A DNA stretch of 64,000 nt from JABMMZ01 sp040403495 (GCA_040403495.1 JBBAKM010000004.1:62001-126000), one strand, 5' to 3'; counted from the stretch's first letter, positions 51,654-60,433 are shown. Translations and numbers: made by a program. The notes: generated by a model from the sequence alone, not told the origin.

Positions 51654-52322
51654 ATGAACATTGCAGCAATAGGCTCAATAAAACGATTAGAGGCGCTACA
51701 AAGGGTGCTTTCATCTGTCGCATTAGAATTTACAGGGTTCGAAAGTACAAAAAATATTGATTTATCCAATTTCAATCTTATTTTTGATTTGAATTTCGAC
51801 GACCATTTGGATCTTAGTCCCTACATGAATTTGCCGAAAAATCCAATCCTTTGTCTCAACACTATCAAAGTTCAACTCGAAGCCTTTGTTCCTCCCTCTT
51901 TAGTTAATAATGTGGTTGGCATTAATGCATTGCCTACTTTTTTGGAACGTAAATCCATAGAATGTTCTACATTAAGTTCTCAGTTAGATTTAGAATTTTT
52001 TAAGAAATTAGGTTGGGAACAAATACACCTAGTTAAATCAAGAGTTGGAATGGTTTCGCCACGTGTTATTTTTATGATAATCAATGAAGCGTATTTCACG
52101 TTTGAGGAAGGTACTGCCAATCGCGAAGACATTGACAAAGGAATGAAACTTGGAACAGCATACCCTTTCGGCCCTTTCGAATGGTCGCAGTTGGTGGGTA
52201 TTGATGTTGTGTATGAAACATTGTTGGCTATTAAAACTGATACTGGTGACGAGCGCTACAAAATTTGTAACCTTTTAAAAACAGATTATTTGTTGTTCAA
52301 ATCAAATGAATTACAAGCTTAA
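51654..52322 (+). CDS. 3-hydroxyacyl-CoA dehydrogenase-like protein with reduced NAD domain
   Basis: The protein has 222 residues, shorter than the roughly 280-320 of the family. The C-terminal part (about 125-205) is a clear HCDH C-terminal domain: SPRVIFMIINEAYFTFEEGT, then DIDKGMKLGTAYPFGPFEW. The N-terminal part starts like a Rossmann fold (NIAAIGS) but lacks GxGxxG, is shortened, and where the family has the catalytic His of GMHFFNP reads GINALP. It may have lost NAD binding and dehydrogenase activity. The ATG at 51654 follows a -7 box. Its end overlaps the next gene by 17 bases. Confidence 0.75.
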   Translation: MNIAAIGSIKRLEALQRVLSSVALEFTGFESTKNIDLSNFNLIFDLNFDDHLDLSPYMNLPKNPILCLNTIKVQLEAFVPPSLVNNVVGINALPTFLERKSIECSTLSSQLDLEFFKKLGWEQIHLVKSRVGMVSPRVIFMIINEAYFTFEEGTANREDIDKGMKLGTAYPFGPFEWSQLVGIDVVYETLLAIKTDTGDERYKICNLLKTDYLLFKSNELQA

Positions 52323-53346
52323 GAATTATTTCTTGCCCATTTTTGTGTTTATTAACCTGATTGTTAGTGAACTGCATTCGGCACAAACCCTTTATCTATG
52401 TCGTGAAGATGGGATTCGTTATACCAGTATTTCTCGATCAGGAACGCCTGTGTCTTGGAATTGGAGGTTTCAAGGTGGCGATATTCCCACTAGTGTTTTG
52501 CAAAACCCTCCCGTAGTAACCTATAATACTGCAGGTACTTTTAATACCTTTGTTACAACGGTGTTCGACAATGGTCAAACCTTCGAAGATACCTTTATAG
52601 TCGTGGTTAAGGATTGGCCTTTGAATGCTTTTTCTTTACCCAATGATACTGGTTTTTGTGCAGGAACTCCATTTTCTTTAAATCTACAAACTTTGTCAAA
52701 TCCCGATGCCACTTTTGAATGGAGTAATGGTTCAACAAATTCTAATATTACAGTCAATAGTTTTGGCACTTTCTGGGTTAAAGCATTTATCAAATCGGGT
52801 AATCGTGTGTGTGATAGTGTTTACAAAGAAATTACTATTGAGGAATATCCTTTGCCTACAGTTAATTTAGGACAAGACAGAGTGATGTGCCAAAATCAAA
52901 GTATAACGATTAATGCGAATCCCGGCCTAAACTATCGCTATCAGTGGTTCCCCAATAACCAAACAACCCAATCCATTACAACCACCATTCCGGGTGTTTA
53001 TAGAGTGGTCGTTTCTACCGTAAATAATTGTACCGCACAAGATGAAATTGAACTAATAGACAGTTGTCCGCACTATATTTTTATTCCCAATGTGTTCAGT
53101 CCTAATACGGATGGTTTAAACGATGCTTTTAATAAAGTATGGAATTTTACACCTTTGGAATACACCATTAGGATTTTTAATAGATGGGGTCAATTACTAT
53201 ACGAATCAAATGATTTATTAAAAGGTTGGGATGGTATTTACAATGAAGAGCCGGCACAACAGGATATTTATATTTACGATATCAAATATTTTGACACCGA
53301 TAAAAAATGGTACTATTTTAGAGGTACTTTTTATTTGGTAAGGTAG
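52306..53346 (+). CDS. Secreted PKD-domain protein with type B T9SS sorting domain
   Basis: The protein has 346 residues. A signal peptide (about 1-26) is followed by a PKD-like domain (about 30-105; SGTPVSWNWRFQGG, VVTYNTAGTFNTFV) and an Ig-like region with paired cysteines (about 115-255). The C-terminal CHU_C/gliding-motility-associated domain (about 262-346) has FIPNVFSPNTDGLNDAF, IFNRWGQLLYES and GWDGIYNEEP. It should cross the outer membrane through the type IX system and stay surface-bound. It overlaps the HCDH-like gene by 17 bases. The last five bases separate it from the convergent radical SAM gene. Confidence 0.88.
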   Translation: MNYKLKNYFLPIFVFINLIVSELHSAQTLYLCREDGIRYTSISRSGTPVSWNWRFQGGDIPTSVLQNPPVVTYNTAGTFNTFVTTVFDNGQTFEDTFIVVVKDWPLNAFSLPNDTGFCAGTPFSLNLQTLSNPDATFEWSNGSTNSNITVNSFGTFWVKAFIKSGNRVCDSVYKEITIEEYPLPTVNLGQDRVMCQNQSITINANPGLNYRYQWFPNNQTTQSITTTIPGVYRVVVSTVNNCTAQDEIELIDSCPHYIFIPNVFSPNTDGLNDAFNKVWNFTPLEYTIRIFNRWGQLLYESNDLLKGWDGIYNEEPAQQDIYIYDIKYFDTDKKWYYFRGTFYLVR

Positions 53347-53350
53347 GTTT

Positions 53351-54376
53351 TTAGTTTTTCCAGACGCTCGTTCCTTCACTGCAATTTTTGCAAATGTCAA
53401 TATGTTTACGACCTTTTATTAACTGACTTCTGAACCTTTTGTAAGCATCGCCTTGCCATATTTCTTTAAAGCTTTTTGAGTTAATAGAACCCAATTGGTA
53501 ATGAGCATCTTTGTCGAAACAACAAGGAACCACCTGCCCATTCCAAGTAAAAACGCAACTACTCCAAAGTTTCCAACAATGGTTTAGTAGTTTGTTTTTG
53601 AAGCGGTATCCATTTTCGTCTTTTTTGTATCTGCTGTAATTTTCATTGCTTGGGATTAAATCATTGCCAGTCTCAAATTCGTAAATTTGAGCAGTTTTTA
53701 TAGAAAGTTCATCAACATCTACTTCATCTGCCATTTTTTTAATATCTTCAAGTTGATGTTCATTGTGTCTGAAAACAATAAACTGCCAAATAATGTGAGG
53801 TGTTTTACTTTTTAGATTTTTTTTAGCCTCAACTAATGCTTGAGTCCCTTTAATTACTTTGTCAATACTTCCCCCAATTCTGTATTTGCTGTATGTTTCT
53901 TGGTCTATGCCATCAATAGAGATAATTAGTCTGTCTAAGCCTGATTTAATGACGCTTTCCGCATTTTCTTTGTTAAAGTAATGGGCATTTGAACTGGTGG
54001 CAGTGTACATTTTTTTCTGATACGCATAATTCACTATGGCATTAAAGTTTTTGTTCAAATAAGGCTCACCTTGAAAGTATAACGTGATATAACCACTTGT
54101 TCGGTAAAGTTGGTCAATGATAGTTTTGTAGGTTTCCAATTCAAGAGAACCTGTTTCTCTGGTAAAACTGCGAAGACCACTTGGGCACTGCGGACATCTT
54201 AAGTTACATGATGTTGTGGGTTCAACAGAAAAAGCAATCGGATAACCCCATTGAATGGGTTGTTTGATTAGTTTTGAGAGGTAATAACTGCTTATAACTT
54301 TAATGCCGTTCACTACCCTCAAAGGTTGTAGGTTTTTGCCCAATAAACGAATAATATCTGAAGTGTTTTTGTTCAA
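53351..54376 (-). CDS. Radical SAM/SPASM-domain protein
   Basis: The protein has 341 residues. A radical SAM cluster motif C57xxxC61xxC64 lies in TTSCNLRCPQCPSG, and 'GEPYLNKNF' and SIDGIDQETYSKYR follow as in the family core. A SPASM-like C-terminal region (about 262-335) contains CVFTWNGQVVPCCFDKDAHYQLG and a final CKNC that would bind auxiliary iron-sulphur clusters. The family includes peptide- and enzyme-modifying proteins. No precursor peptide is seen next to it. It follows a flavin reductase by 12 bases, a plausible electron source. Confidence 0.85.
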   Translation of the reverse strand: MNKNTSDIIRLLGKNLQPLRVVNGIKVISSYYLSKLIKQPIQWGYPIAFSVEPTTSCNLRCPQCPSGLRSFTRETGSLELETYKTIIDQLYRTSGYITLYFQGEPYLNKNFNAIVNYAYQKKMYTATSSNAHYFNKENAESVIKSGLDRLIISIDGIDQETYSKYRIGGSIDKVIKGTQALVEAKKNLKSKTPHIIWQFIVFRHNEHQLEDIKKMADEVDVDELSIKTAQIYEFETGNDLIPSNENYSRYKKDENGYRFKNKLLNHCWKLWSSCVFTWNGQVVPCCFDKDAHYQLGSINSKSFKEIWQGDAYKRFRSQLIKGRKHIDICKNCSEGTSVWKN

Positions 54377-54388
54377 AAGAGAGGGAGA

Positions 54389-55096
54389 TTAGTCGTACAA
54401 TTCAATTTTAATTTCTTTGCGGGTGTAACCCAGTTCTTTCAAATGGTCGCGAGCTTCTTTTACCATTTTTGTCCAACCGCAAATATAAAAAAGTGCCTCA
54501 GGTTTGTGTTTGTAATGAGTCAGGTAATGTTCGTGAACATAGCCTTTTAAATGGTCCCATTTTTCACGACTTAAACAAGGGTAATATTGGAAGTTAGGAT
54601 AGGTTTGAGAGAGGGTTTCAAATTCATCTTTAAACAATAAATCAGTTTGATTTCTGCCGCCAAAAAATAAATCAATTTTGTTTTTAAAGTTTTTGTTAAT
54701 AAGCAAGTCTTTGATCATTGTTCGGAATGGTGCAACACCTGTTCCTGTGCAGATAAAGCAAATTGGATTTTCGGCAATGGGTTCAGGAAGTATAAATCGC
54801 CCTTGAGCGCTTGATATTTTGAGGAAATCGCTTTCTTTTTTACTGAATAATTGGGGAGTCGCAGCACCATCAGGTTTTAACACAACACAAATTTCAATTA
54901 ACTGGTCCGAACGCAGGTCCGAAATAGAATAGCTTCTTGTCGTGTAAGTATGTTTAATGGTTTCAAAATCGATGATTATAAATTGTCCACTTAAATAAGG
55001 GAGAGGTTCACTTGGTTTTAATAAAAATAATTTTACATATTCGTTCAAACACGTAATACTAACAATTTCTGCCTTTAAAAATGAAGATGATTCCAT
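54389..55096 (-). CDS. Ferredoxin-NADP reductase-like flavoprotein
   Basis: The protein has 235 residues. The FAD motif is TTRSYSISD (RxYS, about 52-60), the NAD(P) domain has ICFICTGTGVAPFRTM (about 110-125), and the C-terminal FYICGWTKMVKEAR fits FNR-type reductases. No 2Fe-2S domain is attached, so it needs a separate electron partner. The gene lies directly upstream of the radical SAM protein in the same direction, 12 bases apart. Confidence 0.85.
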   Translation of the reverse strand: MESSSFLKAEIVSITCLNEYVKLFLLKPSEPLPYLSGQFIIIDFETIKHTYTTRSYSISDLRSDQLIEICVVLKPDGAATPQLFSKKESDFLKISSAQGRFILPEPIAENPICFICTGTGVAPFRTMIKDLLINKNFKNKIDLFFGGRNQTDLLFKDEFETLSQTYPNFQYYPCLSREKWDHLKGYVHEHYLTHYKHKPEALFYICGWTKMVKEARDHLKELGYTRKEIKIELYD

Positions 55097-55121
55097 TTTG
55101 AATTGGTTTGCAAATTAAACA

Positions 55122-55149
55122 AAAAACCCCACTTAGAAGTGAGGTTTTT
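55122..55149 (-). terminator. Terminator of the DUF1573 gene at 55172
   Basis: AAAAACCTCACTT and AAGTGGGGTTTTT (minus strand) pair with one G-U wobble and a very short loop, then run into T residues. It separates the DUF1573 gene from the flavoprotein gene. Confidence 0.75.
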
Positions 55150-55171
55150 CAAAAATGTATTTCATTAAAAC

Positions 55172-55597
55172 TTAGTCGTTCAATTGAATAGGCGACTTAG
55201 GCTTGGCAACTTCAGGAATAATATTGCCTTTTATGTTTAGATAAGAAGAACCAACGTTGGTAACAATGGTAATGGTTTTAACAAAGTTTCCCATTTTTCC
55301 AGCAGAGTCAAATATTGCAGTGACAGTGCCTTGTTGATTAGGGCCAACAGGTTCTTTGCTATAGCTAGGTACAGTGCATCCACAAGAAGCGGTAGCATTT
55401 GTAATGACAATTGGAGTAGTTCCTTTGTTCACGAAAGTAAAGGTGAATTTTGATTTAGAACCTTGAACTATTTCGCCAAAATCATGGGTTGTTTTTTTCC
55501 ATTCTATTTCAGCTGGTTGAGGATTGGTTTGAGCGGTGTTTTCGGGCGTTTGAAATAAGCCAACTAAAGCAAAAATTGTAGTAAAGAAAGATATCAT
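55172..55597 (-). CDS. DUF1573 protein, single domain
   Basis: The protein has 141 residues: a signal peptide (about 1-15) then one DUF1573 domain with THDFGEIVQGS, TPIVITNATASCGCTVP and VGPNQQGTVTAIFD. Function is unknown. It is the last of three DUF1573 genes in this region but is cut off from the other two by a strong hairpin, so it has its own transcription unit. Confidence 0.85.
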   Translation of the reverse strand: MISFFTTIFALVGLFQTPENTAQTNPQPAEIEWKKTTHDFGEIVQGSKSKFTFTFVNKGTTPIVITNATASCGCTVPSYSKEPVGPNQQGTVTAIFDSAGKMGNFVKTITIVTNVGSSYLNIKGNIIPEVAKPKSPIQLND

Positions 55598-55736
55598 AAT
55601 AAGGTTGTGTGGGTTTCTGTTTTTTAAAGTATCAAATTTTATGCCGAAATTATTTTGAGTTTCTACACGAGTAGAGGACTCATCATGTTTATATGGATAA
55701 AATGAAGTTAATCTTTATTTGGTGTAATAATAATAA

Positions 55737-55769
55737 AAAAATGCAACAATGTTGATTTGTTGCATTTTT
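55737..55769. terminator. Bidirectional-looking terminator hairpin
   Basis: A perfect 13-bp stem (55737-55749 with 55757-55769) has a seven-base loop and A/T runs at both ends. It terminates the DUF1573 gene at 55785 on the minus strand. The rest of 55598-55736 is AT-rich with no gene seen. Confidence 0.8.
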
Positions 55770-55784
55770 AAATATTTGAATTGT

Positions 55785-56303
55785 TTAGTTATTGTTAGGC
55801 TTTATTATTATTCCCGGAGCGATTGGGTCAACTTTTGCTTTTTCAGTTACTTCACATTTAAAGGTAAGTTCGATAGAACCACCGTTTGTTGTTAAAGTTA
55901 CTTTTTTATTGTTCGTTCCAAGTTTTCCTGCTGTGTTAAAACCAACATTGATTTTGGCAGATTTGCCCGGCATAATTGGTTCTTTTGGGTAATCAGGCGT
56001 TGTGCAACCGCATTCTACAGTGTGGTTTTGGATAATGATAGGTTCTTTTCCAGTGTTAGTTAAGGTGTAGGCTGTAGTTACTTGGTCGCCTTCATTTGCT
56101 TTACCAAAATCGTGAAAAGTTTTGTCTAATTTGTAATCAAAAGCCTTGTCAGAAATAACAACTTTAGGGGCGTTTTTTGCAGGAGTTGCAGATTGTTCTG
56201 TGCTTGTTTTTTTCTTCGCAGGTTTTTTAGGTTTCTTAGGTTGGAATGCAGATAGCGAAACGAATAAGATAAGTGCTGTGCTGAATAAAATTGCTTTTTT
56301 CAT
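55785..56303 (-). CDS. DUF1573 protein with basic N-terminal segment
   Basis: The protein has 172 residues. A signal peptide (about 1-20) is followed by a Lys/Pro-rich stretch (KKPKKPAKKKTSTEQS, about 23-38) and one DUF1573 domain with FHDFGKANEGD and VECGCTTPDYPKEPIMPGKSA. It is 21 bases downstream of the next DUF1573 gene and probably in one operon with it. Confidence 0.85.
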   Translation of the reverse strand: MKKAILFSTALILFVSLSAFQPKKPKKPAKKKTSTEQSATPAKNAPKVVISDKAFDYKLDKTFHDFGKANEGDQVTTAYTLTNTGKEPIIIQNHTVECGCTTPDYPKEPIMPGKSAKINVGFNTAGKLGTNNKKVTLTTNGGSIELTFKCEVTEKAKVDPIAPGIIIKPNNN

Positions 56304-56324
56304 GGTGGAATATTTTTTTAAAGA

Positions 56325-56891
56325 TTATTTTGATTTTGAAGCAGGTTTTGCTGGTGTAGCAGGGGTTGCTGGTGTCGCTTTTTTAGCAGCTGTTTTTGGT
56401 TTTTTTACCGCTTTTGGAGTTGTTGTTGTTTTGGTTTTGTTTAAAGCATCTTCTTCATCCTTTTTTGCTTTCCATACATTGTATTCAGCATCCGTTAAAA
56501 CAGTTCCTGTAATGTATAAGGTTATTACACCTTCTGAAGACATAACTGTAATGTTTTTAGAGAAAAAGCCCGGACTTGCAGCATTGAATGTAGCTGTAAT
56601 TTCACCATTATCGCCTGGCTTGTAAATACCGCCTTTCCAATTTGGAGTGGTACATCCACAAGAAGCTTGTACATTGGTTATGGTAATATCTCTATCACCA
56701 ATGTTTTTGTAATTAAACACATGTGATACAGGGATGTTTTGTTTAATGTTCCCGAAATCATAAGTAGTTGTTTTGAATTGAATGAATTCAGGGTTTTGAG
56801 GGACTGTTGGTGTTGCAGGTGTTTCGGTTTGAGCAATTACACTGCCAAAGCTGAATAGTGCTAAAACGATTGGTAATATTATTTTTTTCAT
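56325..56891 (-). CDS. DUF1573 protein with basic, repetitive C-terminal tail
   Basis: The protein has 188 residues with a signal peptide (ending VIAQ). The DUF1573 domain (about 32-125) shows TYDFGNIKQN and ASCGCTTPNWKGGIYKPGD. From about 140 the chain becomes a low-complexity tail rich in Lys, Thr, Ala and Pro, with ATP-ATP-AKP short repeats ending PASKSK. Such tails can bind anionic surfaces (LPS, peptidoglycan or DNA), but this is inference. It is the first gene of a two-gene operon with 55785-56303 and is divergent from rsmA. Confidence 0.85.
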   Translation of the reverse strand: MKKIILPIVLALFSFGSVIAQTETPATPTVPQNPEFIQFKTTTYDFGNIKQNIPVSHVFNYKNIGDRDITITNVQASCGCTTPNWKGGIYKPGDNGEITATFNAASPGFFSKNITVMSSEGVITLYITGTVLTDAEYNVWKAKKDEEDALNKTKTTTTPKAVKKPKTAAKKATPATPATPAKPASKSK

Positions 56892-57005
56892 GTTATGTAA
56901 AATTATCTATAATGTTGTTTCAAAAATTGTACCAAATGAAAATTTGGAAAAAATTTCTGACAAAGTTATAAAAGTTTCGTTTATTTTGAAAAATATTTTT
57001 TTAGC

Positions 57006-57785
57006 TTGAAAACATACGTAAAACCCAAAAAACATCTAGGTCAACATTTCCTTAATGACTTATCCGTAGCGGAAAAAATTGCGCTTATGTTCAAAGAGGA
57101 GTTTGTTAATAATCATTCAAAGATGATTGAAATAGGTCCGGGGATGGGGGTGCTTACCCAGTTTTTAGTCCAAAACTATCAGCCGGTCTCTTTAGTGGAA
57201 ATTGACCAAGAGTCGATTCAATATTTAAAAACAAAGGAAGAGTTTAGTGCCCTACAAATGGTTGAAGGCGATATTTTAAATGATCAATTGTTGACGGATT
57301 TAATAGCGGATAATACTTTTATCATTGGTAATTATCCATATAACATCAGTTCTCAAATTGTATTTAAGGTTTTACAATTTCACCAACAAATAGAAGGTTT
57401 TGGTGGAATGTTTCAAAAAGAAGTTGCCGAAAGACTAGTTGCTCCCAAAGGTTCTAAAACTTATGGTATATTGAGTGTTTTGTTAAACGCTTTTTATGAC
57501 ACAAAATATTTGTTTACAGTAGAACCTGGTGTGTTTATTCCTCCACCCAAAGTTAAGTCGGGCGTTATTAAATGTATCAGGAAAAAGGATTTTGTAATGC
57601 CTTGTAGTCAAAAATTGTTTTTTGATGTTGTAAAAACGGCTTTTAACCAAAGACGTAAAACGCTAAGAAATGCCTTACATAAATTTAATTTAAAGGAAAC
57701 AGATGAATTTGCTAAATTGCGTGCCGAACAATTAGGGGTTGACGAATTTATAAAACTTACTCAATTTATTGAAAAATCAATATGA
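57006..57785 (+). CDS. rsmA: 16S rRNA dimethyladenosine transferase RsmA (KsgA)
   Basis: The enzyme has 259 residues and dimethylates A1518 and A1519 of 16S rRNA. KKHLGQHFLND opens the protein, the SAM loop is IEIGPGMGVLT, the adenine site is GNYPYNISSQIVF (NLPY-type), and VFIPPPKVKSGV and FNQRRKTLRN complete the family pattern. The start is a TTG at 57006, forced by the conserved N-terminus. It overlaps mgtE by four bases. Confidence 0.95.
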   Translation: MKTYVKPKKHLGQHFLNDLSVAEKIALMFKEEFVNNHSKMIEIGPGMGVLTQFLVQNYQPVSLVEIDQESIQYLKTKEEFSALQMVEGDILNDQLLTDLIADNTFIIGNYPYNISSQIVFKVLQFHQQIEGFGGMFQKEVAERLVAPKGSKTYGILSVLLNAFYDTKYLFTVEPGVFIPPPKVKSGVIKCIRKKDFVMPCSQKLFFDVVKTAFNQRRKTLRNALHKFNLKETDEFAKLRAEQLGVDEFIKLTQFIEKSI

Positions 57786-59143
57786 ATAATTTAGCGTCTG
57801 AAAAACAATTGCTGTTAGAAATTAAGCCAATTTTGACTTCTTTTGATGTTGAATTGCTTAAGTCTCTATTGTTGCAATACAGACCTGAAGACATTGCTGA
57901 TATTTTTTGGGATATTGAACTTGATGAAGCCAAATTTATTATCAATCATGTTGAAAAACAAAAAGCAGTTGAAATAATTAGGTCGCTTGATGAAGAACTA
58001 CAAGAGCGATTTTTTAAAGGGTACACCGCTCAAGAAATTGCCCAAGATGTACTCGGATTCCTTGACTCAGATGATGCGGTAGATATTTTAAGTATTCTTC
58101 CAACTCAAAAAGCTGAGGAGGTATTGTCTTACATAGAAGATCAGGATTATGCCAATAGTCTTGCCGCCATGCTCCATTATGCCGATGATATTGCGGGTGG
58201 ATTAATGGCAAAGGAATTGGTTCAAGTAAAATACAATTGGACCGTAAGTCAATGTATTGAAGAAATAAGAAAACAAGCAGAGGAAGTTGATTCTGTTCAT
58301 GCTGTTTATGTGGTCGATAACAGGTCTATCCTTAAAGGGGTAGTTTCTTTGAAAGACATTGTATTGTCAAAGCCTCACATTTCTGTTATAGAAATAACAA
58401 ATATTAATTTCATTGCGGTAAATGCTTATGCAACAGGGGAAGAGGTTGCTAGATTAATGAATAAATACGATTTAATTACCATCCCTGTTGTGGATAGTAT
58501 GACCCGTTTAATTGGTCGTATTACCATTGATGACGTTGTAGATTTTATTAAAGAAGAAGCAGATAAAGATTTCCAATTACAAGCGGGTTTAAGTGAAAAT
58601 GTAGAAAGTAGTGACAGTGTTTATATTCTCTCTAGAGCACGTTTGCCTTGGTTAATGGTCGGGCTCTTAGGTGGGTTAGGGAGTTCGATGATTATTTCAA
58701 ACTTTGAAGGAGATATTTCTCATTTACCCAAAATGGCTTTTTTTATGCCGGTGGTAGCTGCAATGGGCGGTAATGCTGGCGTTCAATCTTCTGCAATTAT
58801 TGTTCAAGGTCTTGCAAATAATACCCTAAAAAGTAAAAATATATTTCCCAAATTAGGCAAAGAATTTACAGTATCTCTGTTGAATGGTTTGATTTGTTCG
58901 GCCATTTTATTGAGCTTTAATATGTTGCTAGGACATGGCTATGATTTGAGTATTGTAGTGAGTTCTGCTTTGGTTACTGTTATTATTTTCGCATCACTTT
59001 TGGGAACCATTACCCCTTTAGTTCTCGATAAGTTTAATATTGACCCTGCACTTGCTACAGGGCCTTTTATAACAACTATTAATGATATTGTGGGTTTGGG
59101 GGTTTATTTTTTATTAGGTCGAATTTTATTAGGTGTCATTTAA
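57782..59143 (+). CDS. mgtE: Magnesium transporter MgtE
   Basis: The channel-type transporter has 453 residues. An N-terminal superhelical domain (about 15-130; RPEDIADIFWDI, DDAVDILSIL) and two CBS domains (about 135-255) sense cytoplasmic magnesium. Five transmembrane segments form the C-terminal pore (about 285-453), with ARLPWLMVGLLGGLG, GGNAGVQSSAI and FITTINDIVGL. It follows rsmA with a four-base overlap and is followed by the CapA-like gene after six bases. Confidence 0.94.
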   Translation: MNNLASEKQLLLEIKPILTSFDVELLKSLLLQYRPEDIADIFWDIELDEAKFIINHVEKQKAVEIIRSLDEELQERFFKGYTAQEIAQDVLGFLDSDDAVDILSILPTQKAEEVLSYIEDQDYANSLAAMLHYADDIAGGLMAKELVQVKYNWTVSQCIEEIRKQAEEVDSVHAVYVVDNRSILKGVVSLKDIVLSKPHISVIEITNINFIAVNAYATGEEVARLMNKYDLITIPVVDSMTRLIGRITIDDVVDFIKEEADKDFQLQAGLSENVESSDSVYILSRARLPWLMVGLLGGLGSSMIISNFEGDISHLPKMAFFMPVVAAMGGNAGVQSSAIIVQGLANNTLKSKNIFPKLGKEFTVSLLNGLICSAILLSFNMLLGHGYDLSIVVSSALVTVIIFASLLGTITPLVLDKFNIDPALATGPFITTINDIVGLGVYFLLGRILLGVI

Positions 59144-59149
59144 ACTCTA

Positions 59150-60433
59150 TTGAAAGTCGTAAGACCTTATACCGCCAAAGGAAAAATCATTTGTGGAATT
59201 CTGGCAGCGTTGCTCAGTATTGTTTCTTTGTTCAAAGGGAAAAAATGGAAATATCCAAGGGAATTTGAGGAAAATCCAAGGACAATGTCTTGGAAAGATT
59301 TAATCTATTTTTCTTACAAATATTACTACCAATCGGCAACTCAATATTCAAATGAAGTTATTGCTTATTTTCAAAATAAAGAGGAAACCATAAAGTCGGA
59401 ACTTGCATTCAAAAGTCAATTAACCATCAGCATAGGTGGGGATTTAATGCCTTATGAGTTAATAAATAAGGATTCGTGTGTTAATCTTTGGGACGAAATA
59501 GGTCCTGATTTTTTTGGTTCGGATATAGTTTTTGCCAATTTAGAAACACCTATTGATATTCACCAAACCAAGGGTTTTGTGCCCGAAGTGATGCTTAACA
59601 ACATGTATTTTAATGGTGATGAAGCCTTGTTTAACATTTTTAGTGGAAATGGTCATTACAAAGGATATGATGTGTTAAGTTTTGCCAATAATCACACCTT
59701 AGACAAAGGAAAAGATGGGCTTTTGAATACCATCAAATTCTTAGAAAACAAGTCAATATTACCCGTGGGAGTGGCTTCGAGTGAAGGTCAAAAATCCTAC
59801 CAAATCATTAAGAAAAACGGAATAAAAGTGGCGTTTTTAGCCTATACTTATTCACTCAACGCCATAGAACTAAAGCCTGAACAAGCTTACATGGTTAATT
59901 TATTGCCGTTAAATCTGCCTGATTGCCCATTAGATCAAGTAAAAAGTGAAGTTATTGCAGCTAAAGAGGAGGGTGCAGAGTTAGTGATTGTTTCTGTGCA
60001 TGCAGGCAATGCTTATCAAGCTTTTCCATCGCAGGTTACGGTAAATTTATACGAGCGATTGTTCAATGAATGTGGCGTTGATATTATAGCAGGAGGTCAC
60101 CCACATAATTTACAACCTTGGAAATACTACCGCTATAAGGACCCATTTACTCAAAAAGAGAAAAAGGGTTTTGCTATCTTTAGTTTGGCCGATTTTGTGG
60201 CTTATGATATATACACATGGTGTCATTTATGCGCCTATTTAACCATTGAGGTTATGAAATTAGAAGATGCATCTATTGATTTCAGCGTAAAAGTTCACCC
60301 TACAGTGATGGAAAGGGTCAATAATAAATTTAAATTAACACCAGCTGATAGTGTTTTTTCTAAGAAGCAACTTAGCGATGAAGAATTGGATTTAAAAGAG
60401 CTTTATGACCGAGTATTAGGCGTTTATAGTTAG
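59150..60433 (+). CDS. CapA-family metallophosphatase-like protein
   Basis: The protein has 427 residues. The fold is of the calcineurin-like/PGA_cap (CapA) family: IGGDLMPYE, ANLETPID, FANNHTLDKGKDGL, SVHAGNAYQAFP and GGHPHNLQP supply the metal-binding Asp, Asn and His positions. CapA is linked to poly-gamma-glutamate, but most family members in this phylum have no capBC nearby, and none is here. The start is a TTG at 59150. A hydrophobic segment at about 12-24 may be a membrane anchor. Confidence 0.8.
   Translation: MKVVRPYTAKGKIICGILAALLSIVSLFKGKKWKYPREFEENPRTMSWKDLIYFSYKYYYQSATQYSNEVIAYFQNKEETIKSELAFKSQLTISIGGDLMPYELINKDSCVNLWDEIGPDFFGSDIVFANLETPIDIHQTKGFVPEVMLNNMYFNGDEALFNIFSGNGHYKGYDVLSFANNHTLDKGKDGLLNTIKFLENKSILPVGVASSEGQKSYQIIKKNGIKVAFLAYTYSLNAIELKPEQAYMVNLLPLNLPDCPLDQVKSEVIAAKEEGAELVIVSVHAGNAYQAFPSQVTVNLYERLFNECGVDIIAGGHPHNLQPWKYYRYKDPFTQKEKKGFAIFSLADFVAYDIYTWCHLCAYLTIEVMKLEDASIDFSVKVHPTVMERVNNKFKLTPADSVFSKKQLSDEELDLKELYDRVLGVYS

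Noticed and set aside
51628..51723. Longer ridA start that would add a lipoprotein-like leader (hydrophobic run followed by Cys)
   Set aside because: The extension is antisense to the start of the divergent HCDH-like gene and to its -7 box, and the remaining 125 residues already match the standard RidA length.
56325..56470. Repetitive ATP/AKP-coding stretch considered as a DNA tandem repeat or CRISPR-like array
   Set aside because: It is a low-complexity protein tail with short, imperfect codon repeats, not spaced identical repeats.
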